A stretch of DNA of 64,000 nt from assembly GCF_029428875.1 (NCBI RefSeq), contig NZ_JAJSOO010000001.1, positions 5,332,001 through 5,396,000 on the forward strand, written 5' to 3'. Shown here in pieces: positions 49,163-57,766 of this stretch (positions within the stretch are counted from its first letter, which is position 1; every line of letters begins with the position of its first letter). A program made the position numbers and the translations under genes. This DNA is from Streptomyces sp. JH34. Its GTDB lineage: Bacteria > Actinomycetota > Actinomycetes > Streptomycetales > Streptomycetaceae. Under the pieces are notes generated by a model. That model did no database searches and was not told the DNA's origin. It was given only the letters and a program-made list of their open reading frames with translations.

Positions 49163-50416
49163 TCACTCGCCCCGGGCGGTCCGGGTGACGTCCGGGGCCG
49201 CGTCGGCTGCCGACGTCCGCGCGGGGTGCACCTCCGGCCGGGCAGTGTGGCGGGTGGTGATGGCCGGGGCGAGGAAGACCGCCACGGCGACGAACGCGAG
49301 GACGACGATCATGGCTGAGCGCAGCCCGTAGTGGTCGCCGAGGAAGCCGAGGCCGGGTGGACCGACGAGGAACGCGATGTAGCCGATCATCGCCACCAGG
49401 CTGACGCGCGCCGCCGAGTCGGGGCCCGAGTCGCCGGCCGCCGACAGTGCCACGGGGAAGCCGAGCGATGCCCCCAGGCCCCAGAACAGCACTGCGGCGC
49501 CCGCGAACACGGGGGAGTCGGCGAAGATGACGAGCGTGAGTCCGAGCGCGGCGGACAGGGCGCTCGCCCGGACGACGGGCGCGCGGCCGAAGCGGTCGAT
49601 GAAGAAGGCGCCGCAGAAGCGGCCGATCGTCATGGCGGCGGCGAATCCCGCGTAGACGGCGGATCCGAGGGCGGGGTCCACACCGTGGCCGTCGACCATG
49701 AGCAGGGGAAGCCAGTCGTTGGCGGCGCCCTCCGCCAGGGCCATGGCGAGGATGATGCCGCCGATCAGCAGCAGCTGCTTGTCCTTCCACACCGCGCTCC
49801 GGGCCGGCGCGGAGCCGCCGTCGGCCGACCCGGGCCCCTTGGTCCTGCCGACCGCGGGAGGAACGGCGCGGATGGCGTACACGAACATCCCGGCGGTGAT
49901 CACGGCCGTCGCGGTCAGGTGCCACTGCACCGGGAACTCGGTCGCGGTGAGCAGGATGCCGACGGCGGCTCCCACCACCGTGCCGAGGCTGAAGAAGCCG
50001 TGCAGGGTGGGCAGTACGGTCCCCCCGACGAGCTGCTCCACCTCGGCGCCGTCGATGTTGACCGCGACCTCACCGCCGCCCATCCCGGCACCGAAGAGGA
50101 ACAGCCCCGCGGTGACGGTGGGCGCGGACCCGAGCATCGCCCCGAAGCCGACGACCACCATGCTGACGATGACCAGAGCCACCCCCACCCCCATGACCGG
50201 CCTGGTGCCGAACCGTGCCACCAGCGCCCCGGAGATCAGGATGCCGAGCATCGACCCGACGGACAGACCGAACAGGACGAGCCCCATCTCGGCCGTGGAA
50301 GCGCCCAGTTGATCCCTGATGTCGGGGGTCCGCGTCACCCACGACGAGATCGACAGTCCGGGGATGAGGAAGAAGAGGAACAACGCCGTCCGGCGGCGAC
50401 GGGTGGACAGGTCCAT
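49163..50416 (-). CDS. MFS transporter, YbjJ-like
   Basis: A 417-residue 12-helix transporter closely resembling E. coli YbjJ. Shared stretches include FLIPGLSISSWVTRTPDIRDQLG, GLVLFGLSVGSMLGILISG, FGAGMGGGEVAVNIDGAEVEQ, LPTLHGFFSLGT, EGAANDWLPLLMVDGHG, and LVGPPGLGFLGDHYGLRSAM. A hydrophilic loop of about 25 residues after helix 6 is longer than in YbjJ. The transported compound is unknown. The start codon has only a weak Shine-Dalgarno (GAAAGA). A 14-bp palindrome lies 54 bp upstream. Confidence 0.9.
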   Translation of the reverse strand: MDLSTRRRRTALFLFFLIPGLSISSWVTRTPDIRDQLGASTAEMGLVLFGLSVGSMLGILISGALVARFGTRPVMGVGVALVIVSMVVVGFGAMLGSAPTVTAGLFLFGAGMGGGEVAVNIDGAEVEQLVGGTVLPTLHGFFSLGTVVGAAVGILLTATEFPVQWHLTATAVITAGMFVYAIRAVPPAVGRTKGPGSADGGSAPARSAVWKDKQLLLIGGIILAMALAEGAANDWLPLLMVDGHGVDPALGSAVYAGFAAAMTIGRFCGAFFIDRFGRAPVVRASALSAALGLTLVIFADSPVFAGAAVLFWGLGASLGFPVALSAAGDSGPDSAARVSLVAMIGYIAFLVGPPGLGFLGDHYGLRSAMIVVLAFVAVAVFLAPAITTRHTARPEVHPARTSAADAAPDVTRTARGE

Positions 50417-50470
50417 CAGGCACGTCTTTCACGAGGATGCGACGGGGTGGACGTCACCCCGGGCTCAGCA

Positions 50471-50484
50471 TGTACGAACGTACA
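50471..50484. promoter_or_regulatory. operator-like palindrome upstream of the YbjJ-like gene
   Basis: TGTACGAACGTACA has perfect 6-bp arms around AA. It overlaps TACATG/TACGTT -10-like boxes for the minus-strand MFS gene. The binding protein is unknown. Confidence 0.45.
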
Positions 50485-50519
50485 CTCCTGGATCGGGCAG
50501 CGGAAGTGCGTACCGCGAG

Positions 50520-50621
50520 ACGGGGGCGGTCGTAGTGACGGGCCGCGCGGGCGCGGTTCCCGCAGGACGGCTTGCACCACTCCTGTCGGCCACGGCCCTT
50601 CACGAAGTACCGGACGCGGCA
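50520..50621 (-). pseudogene. remnant of a CGNR zinc-finger protein
   Basis: The minus-strand frame reads CRVRYFVKGRGRQEWCKPSC then GNRARAARHYDR, the C-terminal CGNR zinc finger with its C...C...CGNR pattern. The rest of the roughly 190-residue protein is missing. The only in-frame ATG lies inside the neighbouring gene, and no Shine-Dalgarno or proper start is near. It is probably a fragment left by deletion. Confidence 0.5.
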
Positions 50622-50695
50622 CGGTGATGTGGCGGCCCGTGGGTGCCCCCGAGGTCCCTCACGGATAACGTGAGGCAACCGTTGGAGGGGGAAGC

Positions 50696-51439
50696 ATGAC
50701 CGTGTTGCTCGCACAGATCAGCGATCTGCACCTGGACGGCAGTGAGAGGGCGGCCCGGCGCGCCGAACGCGTCATGGACCACCTGCGGGCCCTTCCCCGC
50801 CCCGTTGACGCCGTACTGGTGACCGGGGACATCGCGGACCACGGGACGGAGGCGGAGTACGAGGAGGCGGCGCGGATCCTGGCCGCCCCCTTCCCGGTTC
50901 TCCCGTGCCCAGGGAACCACGACGCGCGGCCCGCCTACCGGACGGCGCTGCTGGGGGAGGAGTCCGGGACCGGACCCGTCAACCGGGTGCACCACATCGC
51001 GGGCGTGGCGATCCTGATGTGCGATTCCACGATCCCCGGACGCGACGAGGGACGCCTCGACGAGGAGACCCTCGCCTGGATGGACACCACCCTCGCGGAA
51101 CTCCCCCGTGGAGCCCGGGCCCTGATCGCCTTTCACCAGCCGCCCCTCGAGCTCCACCACCCGCTGCCCGACTCCTGCATGCTCGAGAGCCCCGGCGACC
51201 TGGAGACCCTGCTCGACGCGCACCCGCAGGTCGCCGCCGTCCTCACGGGGCACGCCCACACCGCGGCGGCCACCACCTTCGCGGGGCGCCCTCTGATCGT
51301 GGGTCCGGCGACCACCTGGACGCTGCGGATGCCCTGGGAGGGTGACCTCGCGGCCGACCGCGACCAGCCTCCCGGACTCGCCTTCCACGTCCTGGACGAC
51401 GACGGGCGGCTGACCACCCACTACCGGGTCGTGAGCTGA
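50696..51439 (+). CDS. CpdA-like metallophosphoesterase
   Basis: A 247-residue class III cyclic nucleotide phosphodiesterase-like enzyme with a dinuclear metal centre. Ligand motifs in order: AQISDLHLDG, VLVTGDIADHG, PCPGNHDAR, IAFHQPPLE and LTGHAHTAAA, all intact. The fold and order match CpdA, which hydrolyses 3',5'-cAMP, but related enzymes act on other phosphodiesters. TTGGAGGGGG is a strong Shine-Dalgarno before ATG 50696. The gene stands alone, upstream of the methyltransferase leader region. Confidence 0.88.
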   Translation: MTVLLAQISDLHLDGSERAARRAERVMDHLRALPRPVDAVLVTGDIADHGTEAEYEEAARILAAPFPVLPCPGNHDARPAYRTALLGEESGTGPVNRVHHIAGVAILMCDSTIPGRDEGRLDEETLAWMDTTLAELPRGARALIAFHQPPLELHHPLPDSCMLESPGDLETLLDAHPQVAAVLTGHAHTAAATTFAGRPLIVGPATTWTLRMPWEGDLAADRDQPPGLAFHVLDDDGRLTTHYRVVS

Positions 51440-51496
51440 GGGACCGGAGCGGCGGGGACGGCCATCCGGCCTGGCACAGGCCGGTGTAGAGGCGAA

Positions 51497-51529
51497 CGGT
51501 CTCGGGTAGTGTGACCCCTCCCGAGACCG
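51497..51529. promoter_or_regulatory. inverted repeat around a -10-like box upstream of the leader ORF
   Basis: CGGTCTCGGG (51497-51506) and CCCGAGACCG (51520-51529) are perfect 10-bp arms flanking 13 bp that begin with TAGTGT (51507-51512), a good -10 match. A transcript from it would start near 51519 and contain the leader ORF. The arms may be an operator. Confidence 0.5.
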
Positions 51530-51553
51530 GGACCGACCCAGGAGGTGAGACCC

Positions 51554-51613
51554 ATTACCGCTTCAGCAGGCTGGGCGCTCACCCCTCGCCGTCGTAGGGC
51601 CGACCGGGCCTGA
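51554..51613 (+). CDS. putative 19-residue leader peptide with ATT start
   Basis: AGGAGGTGA (51540-51548), fully complementary to the 16S rRNA tail, is followed five bases later by ATT and a 19-codon frame ITASAGWALTPRRRRADRA ending in TGA. No ATG, GTG or TTG is correctly spaced from this site. ATT starts are known for infC. Four consecutive arginine codons lie in its second half. Together with the hairpins it resembles a ribosome-dependent attenuator. Confidence 0.5.
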   Translation: MTASAGWALTPRRRRADRA

Positions 51614-51654
51614 GCGATCGCGGAGCGCCCATCGGTACTCCCGAAAGGCTCCGC
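51572..51654 (+). promoter_or_regulatory. two mutually exclusive hairpins upstream of the methyltransferase gene
   Basis: Stem A pairs TGGGCGCTC (51572-51580, inside the leader ORF) with GAGCGCCCA (51623-51631). Stem B pairs GCGGAGC (51620-51626) with GCTCCGC (51648-51654), directly before the GTG start and next to its GAAAGG site. The two share 51623-51626 and cannot coexist, the architecture of a translational switch. Confidence 0.5.
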
Positions 51655-51657
51655 ACC

Positions 51658-52446
51658 GTGCAGGAATCCGCCCCACCGCTCACCTTCGCCACCCTCGTCA
51701 CCACCCTTCGCGCCGCCGGCTGCGTCTTCGCCGAGGACGAGGCGGAACTCCTCCTCTCGACGGCGTCCGACCCCGCCGGACTCGCGGCCATGCTGGAACG
51801 CCGCGTGGCCGGTCACCCGCTCGAACACGTCCTCGGCTGGGCCGAGTTCTGCGGGCTGCGGATCGCCGTGGACCCCGGGGTCTTCGTGCCCCGGCGGCGT
51901 ACCGAGTTCCTCGTCCGGCAGGCCGCCGCACTCGCACCCGACGGGGCGGTCGTGGTCGACCTGTGCTGCGGCACCGGGGCGCTCGGCAGGGCGCTCGCGG
52001 CGGCGCTGCGCGACGTGGAACTGCACGCCGCCGACGTGGAACCCGCCGCCGTCCGCTGCGCCCGGCGCAACGTGGGCGGCCTCGGAACCGTCCACGAGGG
52101 CGACCTCTTCGAGCCGCTGCCCCGCGCGCTGCGCGGACGGGTCGACGTCCTGCTCGCCAACGTGCCGTACGTACCGACCGGCGACGTCGGGCTGCTGCCG
52201 GCCGAGGCGCGCGTGCACGAGCCGCGCGTCGCGCTCGACGGAGGGGGCGACGGTCTCGACGTCATGCGCCGCGTGGTGGACGAGGCGGCGGACTGGCTGG
52301 TCCCCGGCGGCAGCCTGCTGGTCGAGACGAGCGAGCGGCAGGCACCGGCGGCCGAGGAGACGGTACGCGGCGGCGGACTGGCCGCGCGCGTCGTGGTCTC
52401 CGAGGAGCTGTACGCCACCGTCGTCATCGGCACCAGGCCCCACTGA
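51658..52446 (+). CDS. putative protein N5-glutamine methyltransferase (PrmC/HemK-like)
   Basis: A 262-residue SAM-dependent methyltransferase. An N-terminal helical domain (about 1-75, LTFATLVTTLRAAGCVFAEDEAELLL) precedes the Rossmann domain. Motif I is VVDLCCGTGALGRALAAAL. The NPPY-type motif reads NVPYVP, with Val replacing the first Pro, as in this actinobacterial subgroup. GLDVMRRVVDEAADWLVPGG follows. PrmC methylates the GGQ glutamine of release factors; whether this subgroup does so is not known. GTG start with GAAAGG 10 bases upstream, inside a possible hairpin. Preceded by a leader ORF. Confidence 0.83.
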   Translation: MQESAPPLTFATLVTTLRAAGCVFAEDEAELLLSTASDPAGLAAMLERRVAGHPLEHVLGWAEFCGLRIAVDPGVFVPRRRTEFLVRQAAALAPDGAVVVDLCCGTGALGRALAAALRDVELHAADVEPAAVRCARRNVGGLGTVHEGDLFEPLPRALRGRVDVLLANVPYVPTGDVGLLPAEARVHEPRVALDGGGDGLDVMRRVVDEAADWLVPGGSLLVETSERQAPAAEETVRGGGLAARVVVSEELYATVVIGTRPH

Positions 52447-52592
52447 CCCGAACGACCCCGGACGTCCGGTGCGGCGGCGTGGCCCTCGCACCGGGCGCGG
52501 GCGGGTGGGGGCCACGCCACCGCACCGCATTCACCGGCGCGGGGCTAGGCTCGTAGGGCGGATATGTGTGATCGGCGGGCAGGAGACACGGG

Positions 52593-55589
52593 ATGACGAC
52601 GGTGCCGGGACGCAGAAGCAGTACGTTCACCCGCCTGCTGCGGCACGGTTTCACCGATCCGTCGGCCGCCGAACGGCTGCTCGATCTGCCCGAGCTCGCC
52701 TCCGTACGGGCCGATCCCGTCCTCTTCGACGCCCTCGGCGCGACGGCCGACCCCGATCTGGCCCTGCACGGCCTCGTGCGGCTCGTCGAGGCCGAGGAGC
52801 CCGACGAACGGCAGATCCTGCTGGACACCCTCGTCACGGCCAAGCCGCTGCGGGACCGGCTCCTCGGGGCCCTCGGCGCCTCCGAGGCCCTCGGGGACCA
52901 TCTGGCACGGCATCCTCGCGACTGGCAGGTGCTGGTCACCTACGAGGCCACCGATCTGCATCCCGGGGTCCCCGAGTTCGAACACATGCTCAGCGGCGTG
53001 GTCGACCCCGACTCGCTGAGGGTCGCCTACCGCCGGTCCCTGCTGTCGATAGCGGCCCGGGACGTCTGCGGGACCACGGACGTCGCCGAGGTCGCCGCCG
53101 AACTCGCCGACCTCGCGACGGCCACCCTGAGGGCGGCGCTCGCCCTGGCACGGGCCGAGGCGCCCTCCGACGCCGCGCAGTGCCGGATCGCCGTCATCGC
53201 CATGGGCAAGTGCGGCGGACACGAGCTCAACTACGTCTCCGACGTCGACGTGATCTTCGTCGGGGAGCCGGTCAACGGGGCGGAGGAGAGCAGCGCCCTG
53301 CAGGCCGCCACCCGGCTGGTCGCCCACATGATGCGCATCTGCTCCGACACCACCGTCGAGGGCACCATCTGGCCCGTGGACGCCAACCTCCGCCCCGAGG
53401 GCCGCAACGGACCGCTGGTACGGACCCTCTCCTCGCACCTCGCCTACTACCAGCGCTGGGCCAAGACCTGGGAGTTCCAGGCGCTGCTCAAGGCCCGGCC
53501 CGTCGCCGGCGACCCGGAGCTCGGGGCGCAGTACCTCGAAGCCGTGTCCCCGCTGGTGTGGCAGGCCGCCGACCGTGAGAACTTCGTCGGCGACGTGCAG
53601 AAGATGCGCCGCCGCGTCGTCGACAACATCCCCGTCGACCGAGTCGACCGCGAGCTCAAGCTGGGTCCCGGAGGCCTCCGGGACGTCGAGTTCGCCGTCC
53701 AGCTGCTCCAGCTCGTGCACGGGCGCAGCGACAGCACCCTGCACGTAGGCTCCACCCTGGAGGCACTGAGGGCGCTCGCCGACGGCGGATACGTCGGGCG
53801 GGCGGACGCCGCCCAGCTGGACGAGGCGTACCGCTTCCTGCGGGCCATGGAGCACCGCATCCAGCTCTACCGGCTCCGCCGCACCCACCTCGTCCCCGAG
53901 GGCGAGGCCGACCTGCGCAGGCTCGGGCGGTCCCTCGGGCTGCGTACGGACCCGGTCGCCGACCTCAACCGGGCATGGCGGCGGCACGCCTCCGTCGTGC
54001 GGCGGCTGCACGAGAAGCTGTTCTACCGGCCGCTCCTGGACGCCGTGGCCCAGCTGGCGCCCGGCGAGAGCAGGCTCAGCGCCAAGGCCGCCGGTGTCCG
54101 GCTGGAGGCCCTCGGCTACGCCGATCCCGCCGCCGCGCTGAGGCACCTGGAAGCCCTGAGCTCGGGTGTCACCCGTAAGGCCGCCATCCAGCGGACGCTG
54201 CTGCCGGTGCTGCTCGGCTGGTTCGCGGACTCCGCGGATCCGGACGCCGGGCTCCTCGGCTTCCGGCAGGTGTCCGACGCGCTCGGCAAGACCCCGTGGT
54301 ACCTGCGGCTCCTGCGTGACGAGGGCGCCGCCGCCGAGAACCTCGCCCGGGTCCTGTCCGCGGGCCGGCTCGCCCCGGACCTGCTGATGCGCGCCCCGGA
54401 GGCCGTCGCCATACTCGGCGACCCCGAGGGACTGAGGCCGCGCGGCCGGAACCACCTGGAGCAGGAGGTGCTGGCCGCGGTCGGACGTGCCCCGGGTGCC
54501 GAGGCGGCCGTCGCGGTGGCACGCGGGGTGCGGCGGCGTGAACTGTTCCGCACGACCGCCGCCGACATCATCGGTTCGTACGGCACCGAGGACAACCCGG
54601 CGGAGACCGACCCGGGCGCCCTGGTCGACCGGGTCGGCTCCGCGGTCACCGACCTGAACGCCGCCACCCTCTCCGGCGCGCTGCGCGCCGCCGTCCGCGA
54701 GCGGTGGGGATCGACCCTGCCGACCCGGTTCGCCGTCATCGGCATGGGCCGCTTCGGTGGCCACGAGCTGGGCTACGGCTCGGACGCGGACGTCCTGTTC
54801 GTGCACCAGCCCCGGGAGGGGGTCGGTGACGAGGAGGCCGCCAGGGCCGCGAACGCCGTCGTCGCGGAGATGCGCAGACTGCTGGAGCTGCCGACCGCGG
54901 ACCCGCCGCTGCTCATCGACGTCGACCTGAGGCCGGAGGGCAAGACCGGGCCCCTGGCCCGCACCCTGAAGTCGTACGGGGCCTACTACCGGCGCTGGTC
55001 CCTGGTCTGGGAGAGCCAGGCGCTCCTCCGCGCCGAGCCCATGGCCGGTGACGAGGAACTGGGACGCGCCTTCGTGGAGCTCGTCGACCCGCTGCGCTAC
55101 CCGGTCGAGGGACTGGGCGACGAGGCGGTCCGTGAGATCCGGCGGCTCAAGGCGCGCATGGAGTCCGAGCGCATGCCGCGCGGTGCCGACCCGACCCTCC
55201 ACACCAAGCTCGGGCGCGGCGGGCTGAGCGACGTCGAGTGGACGGTGCAGCTCATGCAGATGCAGCACGGCTGGGCGGAACCCGGCCTGCGGACCACACG
55301 TACGCGGGAGGCGCTGGCGGCGGCGTGCGCGGCGGACCTGATCCCGGCGGAGGATGCCCAGACGCTGGACGAGGCGTGGGTGCTGGCTTCCCGGGTGCGC
55401 AACGCGGTGATGCTGGTGCGGGGGCGGCCCGGCGACACGTTCCCCTCGAACCCGCGTGAGCTGACGGCGGTGGGCCGTTACCTCGGGTACGAGCCCGGCC
55501 ACGTGGGGGACATGCTGGACGACTACCGGCGGATCACCCGCAGGGCCCGGGCGGTCGTGGACGAGCGGTTCTACGGCGCCTCGGGGTGA
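52593..55589 (+). CDS. glnE: bifunctional glutamine synthetase adenylyltransferase/deadenylase
   Basis: A 998-residue duplicated enzyme that adds or removes AMP on glutamine synthetase according to nitrogen status. Each half has a nucleotidyltransferase motif: GKCGGHELNYVSDVDVIFV (about residue 210) and GRFGGHELGYGSDADVLFV (about 720), each followed by a GlnD-UR_UTase-like helical domain (GPGGLRDVEFAVQLLQL and GRGGLSDVEWTVQLMQM). Both active-site Asp pairs are intact. Its target glnA (GlnA1) is not in the window; GlnA2 nearby lacks the Tyr site. ATG 52593 follows GGAGACACGGG. A single transcription unit. Confidence 0.95.
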   Translation: MTTVPGRRSSTFTRLLRHGFTDPSAAERLLDLPELASVRADPVLFDALGATADPDLALHGLVRLVEAEEPDERQILLDTLVTAKPLRDRLLGALGASEALGDHLARHPRDWQVLVTYEATDLHPGVPEFEHMLSGVVDPDSLRVAYRRSLLSIAARDVCGTTDVAEVAAELADLATATLRAALALARAEAPSDAAQCRIAVIAMGKCGGHELNYVSDVDVIFVGEPVNGAEESSALQAATRLVAHMMRICSDTTVEGTIWPVDANLRPEGRNGPLVRTLSSHLAYYQRWAKTWEFQALLKARPVAGDPELGAQYLEAVSPLVWQAADRENFVGDVQKMRRRVVDNIPVDRVDRELKLGPGGLRDVEFAVQLLQLVHGRSDSTLHVGSTLEALRALADGGYVGRADAAQLDEAYRFLRAMEHRIQLYRLRRTHLVPEGEADLRRLGRSLGLRTDPVADLNRAWRRHASVVRRLHEKLFYRPLLDAVAQLAPGESRLSAKAAGVRLEALGYADPAAALRHLEALSSGVTRKAAIQRTLLPVLLGWFADSADPDAGLLGFRQVSDALGKTPWYLRLLRDEGAAAENLARVLSAGRLAPDLLMRAPEAVAILGDPEGLRPRGRNHLEQEVLAAVGRAPGAEAAVAVARGVRRRELFRTTAADIIGSYGTEDNPAETDPGALVDRVGSAVTDLNAATLSGALRAAVRERWGSTLPTRFAVIGMGRFGGHELGYGSDADVLFVHQPREGVGDEEAARAANAVVAEMRRLLELPTADPPLLIDVDLRPEGKTGPLARTLKSYGAYYRRWSLVWESQALLRAEPMAGDEELGRAFVELVDPLRYPVEGLGDEAVREIRRLKARMESERMPRGADPTLHTKLGRGGLSDVEWTVQLMQMQHGWAEPGLRTTRTREALAAACAADLIPAEDAQTLDEAWVLASRVRNAVMLVRGRPGDTFPSNPRELTAVGRYLGYEPGHVGDMLDDYRRITRRARAVVDERFYGASG

Positions 55590-55650
55590 GGCGACGGGCG
55601 GCCCCGGCGTCCCGCGGTACGGCTCACCGTTCGGCGGCCGGATGTCGCCC

Positions 55651-56646
55651 TCAGTCTCCGGCCGAACCCGCTTCGGCCCGGGGGGTCAGCTCAGGCGCTC
55701 GCGCGGGTGGCCGGCGCAGGGCGCGCAGACGACTCCCGCCGGGACGCTGGACACGCCTCGGCAGGCGGTGCGGCAGCGCCCCGTACCAGGCGTAGGACAT
55801 CGCCACGCCGAACGTCAGGCAGGCCATCCCGCCCACCGCGTCCAGCCAGAAGTGGTTCGCCGTCGCCACGATCACCACGAGCGTGGCCATGGGGTACAGC
55901 GCGCCCAGGATCCGCGCCCACGGGGCGGAGGCCAGGGCGCAGATGGTCAGACCGCACCACAGGGACCAGCCGATGTGCATGGACGGCATCGCCGCGTACT
56001 GGTTCGACATGTGCTTGAAGTTGCCCGAGGCCATCGAACCCCAGGTCTGGTGCAGCAACACCGTGTCGATGAAGCCGCCGCCGTTCATCAGCCTGGGCGG
56101 CGCCAGCGGGAAGACGTAGTAGCCGAGCAGGGCCACCGCGGTGGTGGCGAAGAGGGCCAGACGGGCGGCCGCGTAGCGGCCCGGATGACGGCGGAACAGC
56201 CAGACCAGCACACCGATGGTCACGACGAAGTGCAACGTCGCGTAGTAGTAGTTCATCGACACGATCAGCCATGTCACGGAATTGACCGCCTGGTTGACCG
56301 TCTGTTCGAAGGCGAGACCCACGGTGTGCTCGAGGGACCAGATCCAGTCGGCGTTCCGCAGCGCCGCAGCCTTCTGCTCGGGAACGGCGTTGCGCACCAG
56401 CGAGTAGAGCCAGTAGCTGACCGCGATCAGCAGCACCTCGAACCAGAGGCGCGGGCGGCGCGGCGACCGCAGGGAGCGAAGGGAGAGGCGGGTGCTCGTG
56501 CGGGGCGGGGTGATCGCTCTCGTCGAACCGGATGAACCAGCGGGCCCGGATGAGCCAGGCGAACCGGACGCCGTCGCTCCGTCCGCGACGGGTGACGGGG
56601 TGGCCGCCGTGCGGTCTTCCTGTGTGGTCACGTGCGATTCACCCAT
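55651..56646 (-). CDS. PAP2-superfamily phosphatase, Aur1-like
   Basis: A 331-residue integral membrane protein with about six hydrophobic segments. The PAP2 phosphatase motifs C2 and C3 are seen as PSMHIGWSLW and ATANHFWLDAVGG, with the catalytic histidines. C1 is replaced by the Aur1-type GYYVFPLAPPRL region. Such proteins hydrolyse or transfer lipid phosphates, for example in inositol-phospholipid synthesis. The N-terminal 60 residues are Ser/Gly/Pro-rich and disordered, and the C-terminal tail is Arg-rich. ATG 56646 is preferred; ATGs further upstream lack a spaced Shine-Dalgarno. Confidence 0.86.
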   Translation of the reverse strand: MGESHVTTQEDRTAATPSPVADGATASGSPGSSGPAGSSGSTRAITPPRTSTRLSLRSLRSPRRPRLWFEVLLIAVSYWLYSLVRNAVPEQKAAALRNADWIWSLEHTVGLAFEQTVNQAVNSVTWLIVSMNYYYATLHFVVTIGVLVWLFRRHPGRYAAARLALFATTAVALLGYYVFPLAPPRLMNGGGFIDTVLLHQTWGSMASGNFKHMSNQYAAMPSMHIGWSLWCGLTICALASAPWARILGALYPMATLVVIVATANHFWLDAVGGMACLTFGVAMSYAWYGALPHRLPRRVQRPGGSRLRALRRPPARAPELTPRAEAGSAGD

Positions 56647-56722
56647 AGGCGCAGAGTCTGCCAGATACATCCCCCTCTGCCCGATGATCCTCCGGTCGGG
56701 TTCCGGTCGCACATCCAGCAGT

Positions 56723-57766
56723 TCACCGGCGGGCGGGAGCCGGGGAGGAAGGACCCGGGCCCGATGCGGTTGAACCGCGTACGACCAGCTCGGGCATGAA
56801 GACGAACTCGCTGTGCGGAGCCGGTGTGCCGCCGATCTCCTCCAGCAGGGTGCGCACCGCGGCCTGGCCCATCGCCGTCACCGGCTGCCGGATCGTGGTG
56901 AGCGGCGGATCGGTGAACGCTATGAGGGGCGAGTCGTCGTAGCCCACCACGGAGAGGTCGCGCGGGACCTCCATCGACAGCCTGCGGGCCGCCCGGATGG
57001 CGCCGAGCGCCATCATGTCGCTCGCGCACACCACCGCGGTGCACCCGCGCTCCATCAGCGCCGAGGCCGCCGCCTGGCCGCCCTCCAGCGTGTACAGGGA
57101 GTGCTGGATCAGCTGCTCCACCGCGTCGGCGGTGAGGTCCAGCTGCTCCCGCATCGTGGCGTGGAACCCCTCGATCTTGCGGAGGACCGGGACGAAGCGC
57201 TTCGGCCCGACCGCCAGTCCGATGCGCTGGTGCCCGAGCGCCACCAGGTGCGTCACCGCGAGCCGCATCGCCGCACGGTCGTCCGGAGAGATGAAGGGAG
57301 CCTGCACCTTGGGGGAGAAGCCGTTGACCAGGACGAAGGGAACACCCTGGGCGCGCAGTTGCTCGTAGCGCTGCATGTCGGCCGACGTGTCGGCGTGCAG
57401 TCCGGAGACGAAGATGATGCCCGAGACCCCGCGGTCGACGAGCATCTCGGTGAGCTCGTCCTCGGTCGAGCCGCCCGGCGTCTGCGTCGCCAGCACCGGC
57501 GTGTAGCCCTGCCTGGTGAGCGCCTGGCCGATGACCTGGGCCAGCGCGGGGAAGATCGGGTTCTCCAGCTCGGGCGTGATCAGGCCGACGAGACCCGCGC
57601 TGCGCCGGCGCAGCCGGACGGGGCGCTCGTAGCCGAGGACGTCGAGCGCCGCGAGGACTGATTCGCGGGTGGCCGCTGCGACACCGGGCTTGCCGTTCAG
57701 TACGCGGCTGACCGTCGCTTCGCTGACCCCCGCCTGATTTGCGATATCGGCAAGCCGTGCGGTCAT
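56723..57766 (-). CDS. malR: LacI-family repressor of the maltose operon
   Basis: A 347-residue LacI/GalR regulator. The N-terminal helix-turn-helix and hinge are RLADIANQAGVSEATVSRVLNGKPGVAAATRESV, followed by a periplasmic-binding-like sugar domain (GLVGLITPELENPIFPALAQ, YDDSPLIAFTDPPLTT). It is divergent from malE across a 359-bp region rich in CTTGC motifs. In S. coelicolor MalR represses malEFG and is relieved by maltose. ATG 57766 has a TACAGT box eight bases upstream. A second regulator with an almost identical recognition helix starts at 63101. Confidence 0.93.
   Translation of the reverse strand: MTARLADIANQAGVSEATVSRVLNGKPGVAAATRESVLAALDVLGYERPVRLRRRSAGLVGLITPELENPIFPALAQVIGQALTRQGYTPVLATQTPGGSTEDELTEMLVDRGVSGIIFVSGLHADTSADMQRYEQLRAQGVPFVLVNGFSPKVQAPFISPDDRAAMRLAVTHLVALGHQRIGLAVGPKRFVPVLRKIEGFHATMREQLDLTADAVEQLIQHSLYTLEGGQAAASALMERGCTAVVCASDMMALGAIRAARRLSMEVPRDLSVVGYDDSPLIAFTDPPLTTIRQPVTAMGQAAVRTLLEEIGGTPAPHSEFVFMPELVVRGSTASGPGPSSPAPARR

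Noticed and set aside
52545..55502. 985-codon minus-strand open frame opposite glnE
   Set aside because: Shadow of glnE: Gly/Arg/Val-rich with no motif. glnE has both active sites intact.
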